From Fen-1258 sp947085815 (lineage in GTDB: Bacteria; Bacteroidota; Ignavibacteria; Ignavibacteriales; Melioribacteraceae), in assembly GCA_947085815.1 (NCBI GenBank), contig CAMTXU010000010.1, positions 18,968-82,967 on the forward strand: a DNA stretch of 64,000 bases, given 5' to 3'. Under the pieces are notes generated by a model that was not told the DNA's origin, did not search any database, and was given only the letters and a program-made list of their open reading frames with translations. The position numbers and the translations under genes are program-made. Below are positions 7,838 through 16,966 of this stretch, piece by piece. Positions within the stretch are counted from its first letter, which is position 1. Every line of letters starts with the position of its first letter.

Positions 7838-9169
7838 ATGGATATTACCCAGCATCTCATAGAGAAGTACAAATACATCATAAAAAAATCCGACACGATA
7901 CGTGTTAATGGTAAGGTTGTTGATGTAATTGGTCTGGTTATAGTTTCTGTTGGTCCTAACGCAGTAATGGGTGAGATCTGTACAATCGTTGATCAAAACG
8001 GTAATGAAGTTTGCAAAGCCGAAGTTGTAGGATTCAAAAATGGGAAAGTACTTTCAATCGCTATCGGCGAGGTGTATAATATTTCCCCCGCTTGCGAAAT
8101 AAAAGCATCTGGTAAAAGTTTTTCTGTGGGTCTCGGTAAAGAATTACTCGGACGTGTCATTGACGGTCTCGGAAATCCGATTGACGGAAAAGGTGAAATA
8201 GATTACTCTTCATTTAGGGAGTGTTATCGGGAACCGCCTAACCCTCTCGAAAGAAAAAGAATTTCTTCTCCTATCCAAACTGGTATTAGAACAATTGACG
8301 GGCTGTTGACGACCGGTAAAGGACAACGAGTCGGTATATTCGCAGGCAGCGGCGTTGGCAAAAGTGTTTTACTTGGAATGATTGCTCGAAATGCAAGCGC
8401 AGACGTAAATGTAATTGCGCTTATTGGCGAACGCGGACGTGAAGTAAGAGAATTTATAGAGCGCGATCTTGGCGAAGAAGGTTTGAAAAAATCTGTGGTG
8501 ATAGTTGCAACGAGCGATAAATCTCCTCTAATAAGAATGAAGGGTGCGTACATCGGTACAACCATTGCGGAATATTTTCGCGATCTCGGTATGGATGTTC
8601 TATTCATGATGGACTCGGTAACACGTTTTGCAATGGCTCAGCGTGAAATTGGATTAACAATCGGAGAGCCGCCAACAACTAAAGGTTATACTCCTTCTGT
8701 GTTTTCTCTCCTGCCTAAACTTCTTGAACGCGCCGGAAATACAGAGAAAGGGTCAATTACCGGACTTTATACAGTTTTAGTGGACGGTGACGATATGACC
8801 GAACCGATTGCAGATGCCGTCCGCTCTATTCTTGATGGTCATATTGTTCTTTCCCGTAAGTTAGCAAACCGCGGACAGTATCCGGCTATTGATACGTTGC
8901 AGAGTGTAAGCAGAGTTATGCCGGATATAATAGACCAGGAACATTACCAGCGGACAATGAGATTCAACGAAATAATAGCAACATATAAAGAGGCAGAGGA
9001 CATGATTAATATCGGCGCTTATGTAAGAGGAAGCAATCCGCAAATAGATCATGCTCTCTCAAAAATTTCTCAACTGCGAGGTTTTCTTAAACAGGATATT
9101 TTTGAAAAAGCGCTTTATGATGATTCGGTAGAACGATTGAACAATATCATCGAAGCATCTATTGTGTGA
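7838..9169 (+). CDS. fliI: Flagellum-specific export ATPase FliI
   Basis: FliI is the hexameric ATPase that helps unload export substrates at the FlhA/FlhB gate. The 443-residue protein has an F1-like beta-barrel N terminus, Walker A AGSGVGKS (169-176, catalytic K175), Walker B VLFMMDSVTR and the family stretch IGEPPTTKGYTPSVFSLLPK. The length is normal. The stop overlaps the open frame of fliJ. Confidence 0.98.
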   Translation: MDITQHLIEKYKYIIKKSDTIRVNGKVVDVIGLVIVSVGPNAVMGEICTIVDQNGNEVCKAEVVGFKNGKVLSIAIGEVYNISPACEIKASGKSFSVGLGKELLGRVIDGLGNPIDGKGEIDYSSFRECYREPPNPLERKRISSPIQTGIRTIDGLLTTGKGQRVGIFAGSGVGKSVLLGMIARNASADVNVIALIGERGREVREFIERDLGEEGLKKSVVIVATSDKSPLIRMKGAYIGTTIAEYFRDLGMDVLFMMDSVTRFAMAQREIGLTIGEPPTTKGYTPSVFSLLPKLLERAGNTEKGSITGLYTVLVDGDDMTEPIADAVRSILDGHIVLSRKLANRGQYPAIDTLQSVSRVMPDIIDQEHYQRTMRFNEIIATYKEAEDMINIGAYVRGSNPQIDHALSKISQLRGFLKQDIFEKALYDDSVERLNNIIEASIV

Positions 9170-9176
9170 GTTAGAG

Positions 9177-9614
9177 ATGGCAAAATTTATATATCGGTAC
9201 GCGTCAATACTAAACGCCAAGGAAATTTTTGAAAAAAAAATCAAAGAAGAAATTTCCTTAATAAATAGAGAGATAGCCAAATTAAAATCACATCTCGAAA
9301 TAGTTCTTGAAGAAAGAATAAAAGCGCAGCGCGAAATGACCGAGCTGCCACTTAAAGTTTCCGAATTTCAAAGCGCAAAGATGTACGATTCTCTTTTGGA
9401 CAGGCAAATTCATTTAATAGAAAAAAAAATTAAAGAACTGCAAGCGAAGAAAGAAGAAAAGCAGATTGAACTTATTGAAAAGAAAAAAGAAGTAAGGGTG
9501 TTTGAGATGCTTAAGGAAAATCAGTGTGAGAGTTTTACAATAGATGAACGGAGACAAGAATTAAAGGAATTAAACGAAATAGCGATTAGAAATTACAGTG
9601 GGAATTTAAAGTGA
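9177..9614 (+). CDS. fliJ: Flagellar export protein FliJ
   Basis: FliJ is the coiled-coil stalk protein of the export ATPase. From the ATG at 9177 it has 145 residues, almost all predicted helical coiled coil, rich in Glu/Lys. The opening MAKFIYRYASILNAKE fits the usual FliJ opening. An in-frame TTG at 9162 would add five residues and overlap fliI; the ATG was preferred because its first residues match the family. The gene order fliI-fliJ supports the call more than the low-complexity sequence does. Confidence 0.88.
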   Translation: MAKFIYRYASILNAKEIFEKKIKEEISLINREIAKLKSHLEIVLEERIKAQREMTELPLKVSEFQSAKMYDSLLDRQIHLIEKKIKELQAKKEEKQIELIEKKKEVRVFEMLKENQCESFTIDERRQELKELNEIAIRNYSGNLK

Positions 9615-10216
9615 AAGAGAAAATAATTTATGTCGGTTCGTTTATGCTGGCGTTCGTTCTGGTCACAGGCCTGCTAATTTATTTGAATTCAATTTACAAA
9701 AATATTTTTGCCTTCGATTTCTCTGTGCCGGTAAAAACAGCGTCAGTAATTAAAAAAACAGATCAAAAGACTATTGAAAAACCCGTACCTAAAGATTCAA
9801 CAATAGCAAATAATGTTGCGCAGAAGAATCTCGCGTCCAAAATTGATTCCATGCAGAGTAAAATTACAAACGTAGCAGTCAAAGATAGCGCCGCTCTGCA
9901 AAAGGAGAACGCCAAATTGGCGGAAGAGAAGAAGCCTGCAGTGGCTATACAGCAGACTGTATTGAAGGAACCGGTAAAAGTTGAACAAACAAATAAAAAT
10001 TTTGCGAGACGCGATAGTCTTCAGAAAGAGTGGGTAAAAAACACCGCAAAATTGTATGAATCAATGGATTCACGTAAAGCGGCTAAAATAATCCAGGGTT
10101 ACTCCGATAATATTGCAAGAGATTTATTACTAACGATGAAAAAGAAAAAAGCAGCAGAAATTTTAGCTGAATTTAAACCCGAAACGGTAACACGAATAAT
10201 AAGTGCTGTGCAATGA
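9611..10216 (+). CDS. MotE/YlxF-like flagellar protein
   Basis: This is a 201-residue inner-membrane protein with one N-terminal membrane segment (about 6-26), a low-complexity Lys/Ala linker and a C-terminal helical MgtE-N-like domain (YESMDSRKAAKII, MKKKKAAEILAEFKPE). This domain plan and the position between fliJ and fliK match YlxF of Bacillus and MotE of rhizobia. MotE acts as a chaperone for the stator-associated MotC. The actual role here is inferred. Both ends overlap neighbours by 4 nt. Confidence 0.8.
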   Translation: MKEKIIYVGSFMLAFVLVTGLLIYLNSIYKNIFAFDFSVPVKTASVIKKTDQKTIEKPVPKDSTIANNVAQKNLASKIDSMQSKITNVAVKDSAALQKENAKLAEEKKPAVAIQQTVLKEPVKVEQTNKNFARRDSLQKEWVKNTAKLYESMDSRKAAKIIQGYSDNIARDLLLTMKKKKAAEILAEFKPETVTRIISAVQ

Positions 10217-12477
10217 ATATTAATACATTTTTTTTAGATAAGCTTTCATCCGTGAGTCCACAACCAACTTCAAAATCCGGAAAGATTTCTCAGACTTCTT
10301 ATTTGTTTTCTGATATAATGAAGGTTTATGATCAGGGAAAAGCTACTAATCTTGAAACTCAACCGGATTCATTGATTCCAATTTCGAACACAATAGAAGA
10401 GGTGGATTTTCCAGAAAACTTGATTGAGTATACCGATGTAAAAATAAAATCACTGAGCGATTTTATCGAATCATTTATAGCAAATTCAACAGAGCCAATT
10501 AATGTTTCAGAATTAACGCATGAACTGCAGCCTGTGGTGATAAGCAAAAAACAATTTTTGATCTCATCCGGCGGTATGGAAGAATTTCTTAAGGGGCTTA
10601 TTGAAGAATTAAATCTGACTTTTGGTGATGAATTAAAAGCCACAGTAACATCGAGCAAAAGTAGTGATGAAAAGACCGGATTATTAAGCGTTGAGAAAAA
10701 GAACAGTGAAAAAGAAGCGGATGAAAATATTTCCACTGATACCTCTTTAACAAATATCGTTGCAATGTTAGATTCGGCTCAAGCTTTCCTTTCGAATAAT
10801 AAATCGATGTCGCTTTCATTCAAAAGCAGCTTTGAAAAAGTAAATATCAATTTTTATGAATTGCCGGAAGAAAATTTTGAAACAAAAATTAACCTGGAAA
10901 AATTAACCTTGGATTTTATCAAAGAGGGAAAAGATATATTTGCCGCCGGGCTAGAACCGTCAACTAAAATCAGCAAAGAAGAACCGTACCCCGTGTCCTC
11001 GGCAATTATGACTGATAATAATCCGGCAGAAAATTCTCTTCCGTTACTTGAGAAAACTGATCAATCGATTACCGCTCTTGAGCCGGGTATGGTAAATTCA
11101 AAAGCTGTTTTAAAATCATTTAACATACCCGGGCTAAACAGCGAAAAAATTTACAAGACGGAAATAATAGAAACCTCATATTCGCCTGATGCCGTTTTAA
11201 TAAAACCGGGCAATGTGGTTGATTCAAAAACGGATAAATTTTTAGCGGATCCGGTTTTATTATCAAGTTTACCAAATAGCTCTCCTGAAGATTCAACTGT
11301 AAAGTTTAGATTAAACGACAACAATTCGATGCACTTAAATGTGGATGTTTCTCCTGACAAAAATATTTTATTCTCGCCAACTGATGTAAATACCGAGAAT
11401 ACAAATTCCGGCTATCTCTATAAATCTGATTCAGCCGTAAATATCAGTCAGGAACTGTCGGCAATTTCGAGACTTAACGAGAAACAAGAAGCTTTAAAGA
11501 ATACCAATACGCTGCTCGATGGACTGAATGGAAAATTGGTTAGTGTTGAATATGAGAAGTCAATTTTGACTAAAGAGACAATAGATAATGCTGGCGTAAA
11601 GCAGTTCTACGGTGAGAGCGTTAAGGAAAATAAAGCAGCAGCCGATAAATCCGCCGGCGGAACTACTATTGAAAAAGATCCATTGAATAGTAAGCCAGGC
11701 CATAATGTTATTGAGGCTTCCCAAAACGCAAATCAAATGAATAACGCAGGCAATGTAGATAATAACAGTTTACAAGCATTATTAAACGGAAAATTATTGG
11801 GAACTGAATTGAAGGCTCAAGCAGGAAAGGTGGACAATTCAAAAGTCGCTAATGAGAATGAAAACATAAAATCAACCTCGGAAGAAGTTTCTAAGGTCAA
11901 TGAAATATCGGTTAAAGATGCTGACGGTAAATCTTCCAATGAAAAAGATCTAACAAAACATAAATCGAATGAAAGCTTCAAAAATATTTTACAGAGTGTG
12001 GATCAGACGAGCGGAGTAGATTCAGAAATCTTCAAAGTGTCTCAGGAATCAAAGCAGGCTCACGATCTGCCCAAAACAATAAGAACTCATGAAATAATTC
12101 CTGAATTTTCAAAAATTATTCAAACCGGTGAAAAACAAAGTATGACGTTTCAATTAACGCCGGAAAATTTAGGAAAAATTAAGCTGATTGTTGAATTGAT
12201 AAATAACCAGATCAACACACGAATAGAAGTTGAGAATGAACAGATAAAACAGTTCATTCAATCGAATGTTGAACAGCTAAAGCAAAATATGCAGGCAACC
12301 GGGGTTCAATTGAATGCGGTAAATGTAAGCTTGACGGAATCCGATCAAAAGTTTTCTAAAACATTTACAGCGCGTAAAAAGTCCGGTGAAAGAGTGAGCA
12401 AAGTTAAAATAGGTGATGAACAAGCATTGCACGCTCAGAAATCACTTGGATACAATACTTACGAATTTTTAGCATAG
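10213..12477 (+). CDS. fliK: Flagellar hook-length control protein FliK
   Basis: FliK measures hook length and switches export specificity through FlhB. This copy is long (754 residues; many are 350-500). Most of it (about 1-630) is low-complexity Ser/Asn/Lys-rich sequence, as expected for a secreted ruler. The C-terminal Flg_hook domain is recognisable (about 640-715: SMTFQLTPENLGKIKLIVEL, then IKQFIQSNVEQLKQNMQATG). The extra length would fit a longer hook, but that is inference. The start overlaps the previous stop (ATGA). Confidence 0.92.
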   Translation: MNINTFFLDKLSSVSPQPTSKSGKISQTSYLFSDIMKVYDQGKATNLETQPDSLIPISNTIEEVDFPENLIEYTDVKIKSLSDFIESFIANSTEPINVSELTHELQPVVISKKQFLISSGGMEEFLKGLIEELNLTFGDELKATVTSSKSSDEKTGLLSVEKKNSEKEADENISTDTSLTNIVAMLDSAQAFLSNNKSMSLSFKSSFEKVNINFYELPEENFETKINLEKLTLDFIKEGKDIFAAGLEPSTKISKEEPYPVSSAIMTDNNPAENSLPLLEKTDQSITALEPGMVNSKAVLKSFNIPGLNSEKIYKTEIIETSYSPDAVLIKPGNVVDSKTDKFLADPVLLSSLPNSSPEDSTVKFRLNDNNSMHLNVDVSPDKNILFSPTDVNTENTNSGYLYKSDSAVNISQELSAISRLNEKQEALKNTNTLLDGLNGKLVSVEYEKSILTKETIDNAGVKQFYGESVKENKAAADKSAGGTTIEKDPLNSKPGHNVIEASQNANQMNNAGNVDNNSLQALLNGKLLGTELKAQAGKVDNSKVANENENIKSTSEEVSKVNEISVKDADGKSSNEKDLTKHKSNESFKNILQSVDQTSGVDSEIFKVSQESKQAHDLPKTIRTHEIIPEFSKIIQTGEKQSMTFQLTPENLGKIKLIVELINNQINTRIEVENEQIKQFIQSNVEQLKQNMQATGVQLNAVNVSLTESDQKFSKTFTARKKSGERVSKVKIGDEQALHAQKSLGYNTYEFLA

Positions 12478-12484
12478 GTGAAAA

Positions 12485-13165
12485 ATGGTTGACCCAATTA
12501 CTAATAGTTCGCCAAACACAACTGCAACAGTGCAGGGCAAGTCATCTCTTGGCAAAGATGATTTTATGAAGCTGATGATTTCTCAATTAAAGAACCAAGA
12601 TCCTCTTAATCCTATGGACGGCACGCAATTCTCGGCACAGCTCGCTCAATTTAGCTCACTCGAGCAGCTCAGCAATTTGAATTCTTATATGAAACAGAGC
12701 ATTGATGCTAATGCTGTTCTTACTCAATCAATTAATAATACGCTTATTACAGGCTTGATAGGGAAAGATGTAAAAATCAATGGCGGGAATCTTCAAATAA
12801 GAGAACAGGAAAACATCGTACTCGGTTATAATCTTCCTTCTCAAGCCAAATCCGCACAGATAAAAATTTATAATGAAAGCGGTTCCCTTGTGAGAACGAT
12901 TGAGGGAATTCCTACCAGCATAGGTAACAGTAAACTTTCCTGGGATTTGACCGATAATAATGGCAATAAATTACCCAATGGTAATTATAAATTCGAAGTT
13001 GAAGCTCTTGATAATAACGGTGAGAAATTGAGTTTGAATCTTTTTAAAATTGGAACGTTAGACGGTGTTCGGTTTACCGACCAGGGAACCGTTCTTATTG
13101 TTGGCGGCGCAGAATATTCCATATCCGATATAGCAGAGGTTCTTAATCCAAACAAGGGAGGTTAG
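12485..13165 (+). CDS. flgD: Flagellar hook cap protein FlgD
   Basis: FlgD is the scaffold cap for hook polymerisation. The 226-residue protein has the N-terminal export/cap region (GKDDFMKLMISQLKNQDPLN, residues about 22-41, then QFSAQLAQFSSLEQL) and the C-terminal FlgD immunoglobulin-like and tudor-like domains (WDLTDNNGNKLPNGNYKFEV). It has the ribosome site AGGTG. It is directly followed by the TIGR02530-type gene and flgE, as in Firmicutes fla operons. Confidence 0.96.
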   Translation: MVDPITNSSPNTTATVQGKSSLGKDDFMKLMISQLKNQDPLNPMDGTQFSAQLAQFSSLEQLSNLNSYMKQSIDANAVLTQSINNTLITGLIGKDVKINGGNLQIREQENIVLGYNLPSQAKSAQIKIYNESGSLVRTIEGIPTSIGNSKLSWDLTDNNGNKLPNGNYKFEVEALDNNGEKLSLNLFKIGTLDGVRFTDQGTVLIVGGAEYSISDIAEVLNPNKGG

Positions 13166-13170
13166 AAGTA

Positions 13171-13551
13171 ATGGCAGAAATTAACGGCATCTCCGTTCCA
13201 TTTTTACCTATTGTAGGAAACAGTGAAGTCGCTTCCAGAAAAATTGGAAGAGAAGCATCTTCAAGTTTCGACGCAATTTTTAAAGAGGAACTGGAGAAAG
13301 TCAAGTTTTCCAATCACGCCTTGAAACGTCTTGAAGCAAGAAATATTCAGCTTAGCGACAATGATCTTTCGAAGATTCAAAACGCGGTTGACAAGGCAGA
13401 AGCAAAAGGAGCAAAGGACTCGTTGGTAATGATGGATAAAACAGCATTCATTGTCAACATTCCTAACAAAACAGTAGTAACAGCAATGGAAGTTGCTGAA
13501 TCGAATGAAAATGTATTTACTAACATTGACAGTGTAGTGTTTGCATATTAA
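13171..13551 (+). CDS. Flagellar operon protein, TIGR02530 type
   Basis: This 126-residue protein belongs to the small family found between flgD and flgE in many flagellar operons. The signature is FSNHALKRLEARNIQLSDND near residue 46, then DKAEAKGAKDSLVMMDKTAF and a C-terminal ENVFTNIDSVVF. Its function is not established; it may help hook assembly or export. A strong ribosome site (GGAGG) precedes the ATG. Confidence 0.9.
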   Translation: MAEINGISVPFLPIVGNSEVASRKIGREASSSFDAIFKEELEKVKFSNHALKRLEARNIQLSDNDLSKIQNAVDKAEAKGAKDSLVMMDKTAFIVNIPNKTVVTAMEVAESNENVFTNIDSVVFAY

Positions 13552-13570
13552 TTAAATAACTTAATAAAAA

Positions 13571-13627
13571 CTGAGCGGGACCTTCCAAGGACGCTCTCAG
13601 ATTCGGCCGACTGATTGAAGCTGAATC
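13571..13627 (+). promoter_or_regulatory. Two adjacent hairpins in the flgE leader
   Basis: The 94-bp gap before flgE can form two hairpins back to back. The first pairs CTGAG (13571-13575) with CTCAG at 13596-13600. The second pairs GATTCGGC (13600-13607) with GCTGAATC (13620-13627), seven Watson-Crick pairs and one G-U. Neither is followed by a T-run. They may stabilise or regulate the hook mRNA, or separate flgE from the upstream genes. The flgE ribosome site (GGAGG) lies outside both. Confidence 0.4.
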
Positions 13628-13645
13628 AAACAACGGAGGTTACAA

Positions 13646-15361
13646 ATGGCACTTCTTAATTCACTTTTCGCAGGTGTATCTGGTTTACGCAACAATCAAG
13701 CTACAATGGACGTTATTGGCAACAATATTGCCAATGTTAATACAATCGGCTTCAAAGGATCGCGTGTAACATTCAGTGATACTTTCAATCAATTTGTTAA
13801 AGCCGGTACAAATCCAACCGCAACAAGCGGGGGTACTAACAGCTTTCAAATTGGTCTTGGTATGAAGATCAATTCTATCGATAGAAATTGGAACCAGGGC
13901 ACATTCGAAAGAACCGGTATTACAACAGACTTAGCTTTACAGGGACAAGGACTATTTGTTCTAAAAAGTAATGGTCAACAATTGTATTCGAGAGCCGGTG
14001 CATTTATTTTTGATGCAGATGGCAAATTAGTGAATCCACAAAATGGTGCTGTTGTACAGGGTAAAGTAGCTAACGGTTTAGGTGAGATACCTGCCGGTAC
14101 GACATTGCAGGATATTGTGATTGACAAGAATTTACGCTTACCTGCGGTTAAAACAACCAAAGCAGTTTGGGGCGGCAATTTACAAAGTAGTTCTACAACA
14201 ATTAGAACAGATACTGTTGAATTAGTTGGTAACTTAAAACGTGAAAGTCCAGCAGTGGCAGTAACTTTCCCGGGCGCTGCATATAATGCTGCTGATCCAA
14301 CCACATACAATGCAAGTAAAATTTATAATAAGGACGGACAGGCATTTCAATTGAGAAATTGGTATACAGAGACAACGGCAGTTGCACCCGCAGTTGGTGC
14401 TTGGACATATAATTTCGCGATTTTTGCACTTGATGAGAATGGCGACCCAACAGGTGCTGCAATCACTACCGATACAGAACTATTATCATTTGATGCAGCA
14501 ACCGGCGCTTCGACCACAGCTCAAATTACAATAACTGAGGATACTAATAAAATAGATTACAAACTTAATTTTTCCTCGCTAAACAACTTGATAGCAGATA
14601 ACAATGTTATAACAAAAATTGATAAAGGAGAAACACCTGAACCGGTATTAGGAGCAGTTACTATATTCGATTCATTGGGCAATTCACACACTTTATCATT
14701 AAAATTTGAGCACCTCGATAATAATAGATGGAGTTGGAAAGCAACAATTCCGGGCACCAGTGGTGATTTAGGATCAAACGCTTATGGGGAAGCAATATTT
14801 GATCCTAACGGTCAAATTCAGAGTTTGTGGCAGGCAGGCAACCAAGTTACATCAACTCCACCGATTCCTCAGATAACTTTTACACCGGCAAGCGGTGCTG
14901 AAGCTCAAATAATTGATCTCGATTTTGGTACAGGTACTGCAGGTGTTTCACAAACTAACTTAACATCACAAGTTGCTGCTTTATCACAAAACGGTTCTTC
15001 TTCAGCGGCACTGTCAAATCTTAATATCGATCAATACGGAAATATAATTGGTATCTTCTCAAATGGTAATTCAAGAAAACTAGCGCAAATAATGGTTGCA
15101 ACATTTAGAAACTTAAACGGTCTTGTTAGCGTCGGCGACAATATGTACAACGTAGCGGCAAATGCCGGTGCACCCCGACTTGATGTTCCCGGTGAAAATT
15201 CTGTTACAACAATTCAGTCCGGCGCCCTTGAGCAATCAAATGTTGATTTATCGGAAGAGTTCACAAGAATGATTGTATCACAAAGAGGATTCCAGGCAAA
15301 CGCACGTGTAGTTACAACGGCAGATAGCTTACTCCAAGAGATTACAAATTTGATTAGATAA
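13646..15361 (+). CDS. flgE: Flagellar hook protein FlgE
   Basis: FlgE polymerises into the hook. The 571-residue protein is longer than the usual 400 or so. The N-terminal D0 motif is clear (MDVIGNNIANVNTIGFKGSR, about residues 21-40), as is the C terminus (FTRMIVSQRGFQANARVVTT). The middle, about 170-480, is a variable Thr/Ala-rich surface domain that accounts for the extra length. A strong ribosome site CGGAGG precedes the ATG. It is the last gene before the minus-strand exopolysaccharide operon; in many genomes fliL or motAB follow instead. Confidence 0.97.
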   Translation: MALLNSLFAGVSGLRNNQATMDVIGNNIANVNTIGFKGSRVTFSDTFNQFVKAGTNPTATSGGTNSFQIGLGMKINSIDRNWNQGTFERTGITTDLALQGQGLFVLKSNGQQLYSRAGAFIFDADGKLVNPQNGAVVQGKVANGLGEIPAGTTLQDIVIDKNLRLPAVKTTKAVWGGNLQSSSTTIRTDTVELVGNLKRESPAVAVTFPGAAYNAADPTTYNASKIYNKDGQAFQLRNWYTETTAVAPAVGAWTYNFAIFALDENGDPTGAAITTDTELLSFDAATGASTTAQITITEDTNKIDYKLNFSSLNNLIADNNVITKIDKGETPEPVLGAVTIFDSLGNSHTLSLKFEHLDNNRWSWKATIPGTSGDLGSNAYGEAIFDPNGQIQSLWQAGNQVTSTPPIPQITFTPASGAEAQIIDLDFGTGTAGVSQTNLTSQVAALSQNGSSSAALSNLNIDQYGNIIGIFSNGNSRKLAQIMVATFRNLNGLVSVGDNMYNVAANAGAPRLDVPGENSVTTIQSGALEQSNVDLSEEFTRMIVSQRGFQANARVVTTADSLLQEITNLIR

Positions 15362-15393
15362 TCTTCTTTAGTTTTTTGAGCACCACACAAAAT

Positions 15394-15447
15394 GGGCTGA
15401 GGAAAAGGATAAAACAGAATAATTTTGAAAACCTTTCTCTTCAGCCC
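15394..15447. terminator. Probable bidirectional terminator between flgE and the convergent operon
   Basis: GGGCTGAGGAAAAGG (15394-15408) pairs with CCTTTCTCTTCAGCCC (15432-15447) with one A-C mismatch and a few G-U pairs, leaving a 24-nt loop. T-rich sequence follows on the plus strand. It lies 32 bp after the flgE stop and about 195 bp after the end of the convergent operon. The remaining DNA to 15641 shows no gene or other clear signal. Confidence 0.6.
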
Positions 15448-15641
15448 CATTTCTATTCATTTCTACACTTTCGTCCATTAAAAAGTATATTCTCGGACAC
15501 ATGCCTAGTATTTGTTCACTCAGCATTGAGAACATTCATATGAGTTTTTTATTTAGCCCCTAGTTATATCTGTTCTTTTTTATAGCATTTGCACTCGAAG
15601 TCTTTTTTGAAATTAAATCGATTCCGAGAAGGTATTTGTCG

Positions 15642-16955
15642 TCATTTAGTCAATAGCATCTTTTTTGTTTCAGAATATCCACCAGCTTGAAGTTTGTAAA
15701 AATAAACTCCGCTTGGTAGAGGCGAGGTATGCCTCGTCTCTACGTCAAATTTCACGTTGTATATTCCAGCTTGCTGATATTCGTTTACAAGCGTTGCTAT
15801 TTCTCTTCCCAACACATCATATACTTTCAAGCTTACATTGCTTGTCGCTTCTACTTTGTAGCTTATTGTGGTTTCTGGATTGAACGGATTAGGGTAATTC
15901 TGCATGAGTGTAAAGTTAGGTATCGGGCTATCGCTATTAGCAACGCTCGTGGTGGAATTATTCTTAAGAATTGCCTGATAAATATCCTGTCTGCCATTTC
16001 TAAAATCTAACCAGATTAAATTAAGACCATCCAACTGCGGAAAGTCCTGATGTTCACCCTGTACTATAATTGGATATTCTTGGTTTGTCGCAAGATCAAA
16101 TCCATAAATGTCAGCTTGAGTAGTTCCATTGCGGTAATCCTGCCAAACAATCCAATTTCCATAAATAACAGGATGAGTTTTATAGGCATTGGATACACTT
16201 ATGGCTCGTTCTGTTTTTGTTGTCAAGTCGTACATATAAATATCACCTACTCCATTACGATAATCCTCCCAAACAATTTTATCTTCCCATATATCCGGGA
16301 AAATTTGTGCGGCAGTATTTGAAGTAATTTGAATCTCTTGATTTGTTGTAACATCGTGTAGATAAATATCAGCATTGGTTTTAATGGTCTGTGCATTACG
16401 GTAATCTTCCCACACTATGCGGTTTCCCCAAACGGATGGAGACGTTTGATAAGCTGTATTAGTTGTAATTTGTTTTGTTTGTGCAGTTACGAAATCATAA
16501 AAATAGATGTCTGCGTTATTCTTATTTGTAGTTGGTGTGTTTCTATAATCTTGCCAAACAACTCTGTTTCCTTGAATATCCGGATAATTCTGGTAAGCGG
16601 CATCGCTGGTTAACCGTGTTGTTGTGCTTGTAGAAAGATTGCATACATAAACATCGGCTTGGGTTGTTGTTGGATAACCGACCCAAACAACTCTCTCGTC
16701 CGAGATTCGAATTTGCGGTTCCGTATAGCCAATATTTAACGAGGCGACTTGTTCCTGTGTTGTGCTAAGGTTGACTTGATAAAGCGAATATGTAGAATTC
16801 CGGTAATCAACAAATGCCATTGTATTTCCCGACACCGCGGGAATGGATGGAAATATTGGTAACGGATCGAGAACCTTTATTGACGTAGTAGCCGTTTGTC
16901 CAAGTAATTGAATTGAAAAAAAGAATGAGGCGAGAACGGTAATGAATTGTTTCAT
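15642..16955 (-). CDS. Secreted beta-propeller protein with T9SS sorting domain
   Basis: This 437-residue protein has a signal peptide (about 1-19, cleaved after LLGQ) and six or seven TolB/WD40-like blades (about 30-345), each with a near-identical core such as VVWQDYRN, IVWEDYRN or LIWLDFRN followed by a DIY(x)YDL strand. It ends in a type A T9SS sorting domain (NYPNPFNPETTISY, then VYDVLGREIATLVNEYQQAG), which predicts export across the outer membrane and surface attachment. A palindromic element at 15716-15743 adds about nine codons (residues about 405-413) just before the last strand (LPSGVYFYKL). It follows the GH26 gene by 11 bp, with ribosome site AAGGAT, and is the last gene of the operon. 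A carbohydrate-binding or scaffold role is inference. Confidence 0.88.
   Translation of the reverse strand: MKQFITVLASFFFSIQLLGQTATTSIKVLDPLPIFPSIPAVSGNTMAFVDYRNSTYSLYQVNLSTTQEQVASLNIGYTEPQIRISDERVVWVGYPTTTQADVYVCNLSTSTTTRLTSDAAYQNYPDIQGNRVVWQDYRNTPTTNKNNADIYFYDFVTAQTKQITTNTAYQTSPSVWGNRIVWEDYRNAQTIKTNADIYLHDVTTNQEIQITSNTAAQIFPDIWEDKIVWEDYRNGVGDIYMYDLTTKTERAISVSNAYKTHPVIYGNWIVWQDYRNGTTQADIYGFDLATNQEYPIIVQGEHQDFPQLDGLNLIWLDFRNGRQDIYQAILKNNSTTSVANSDSPIPNFTLMQNYPNPFNPETTISYKVEATSNVSLKVYDVLGREIATLVNEYQQAGIYNVKFDVETRHTSPLPSGVYFYKLQAGGYSETKKMLLTK
15716..15743. repeat. Palindromic repeat inserted inside a coding region
   Basis: Twelve-base arms GTAGAGGCGAGG and CCTCGTCTCTAC with a 4-nt loop, one G-T mismatch. 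On the coding (minus) strand it reads GTAGAGACGAGGCATACC onward and encodes V-E-T-R-H-T-S-P. Normal sorting domains of this type go directly from the FD(A/G)S strand to LPSGVYFYKL, so this is an in-frame extra segment. It resembles the protein-inserted palindromic elements known from Rickettsia in behaviour, not in sequence. Confidence 0.75.
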
Positions 16956-16966
16956 TTAAAATCCTT

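Noticed and set aside
13604..13618. Possible sigma-54 element before flgE
   Set aside because: CGGCCG-N5-TTGA keeps only the spacing; it also lies within a hairpin. Too weak to list.
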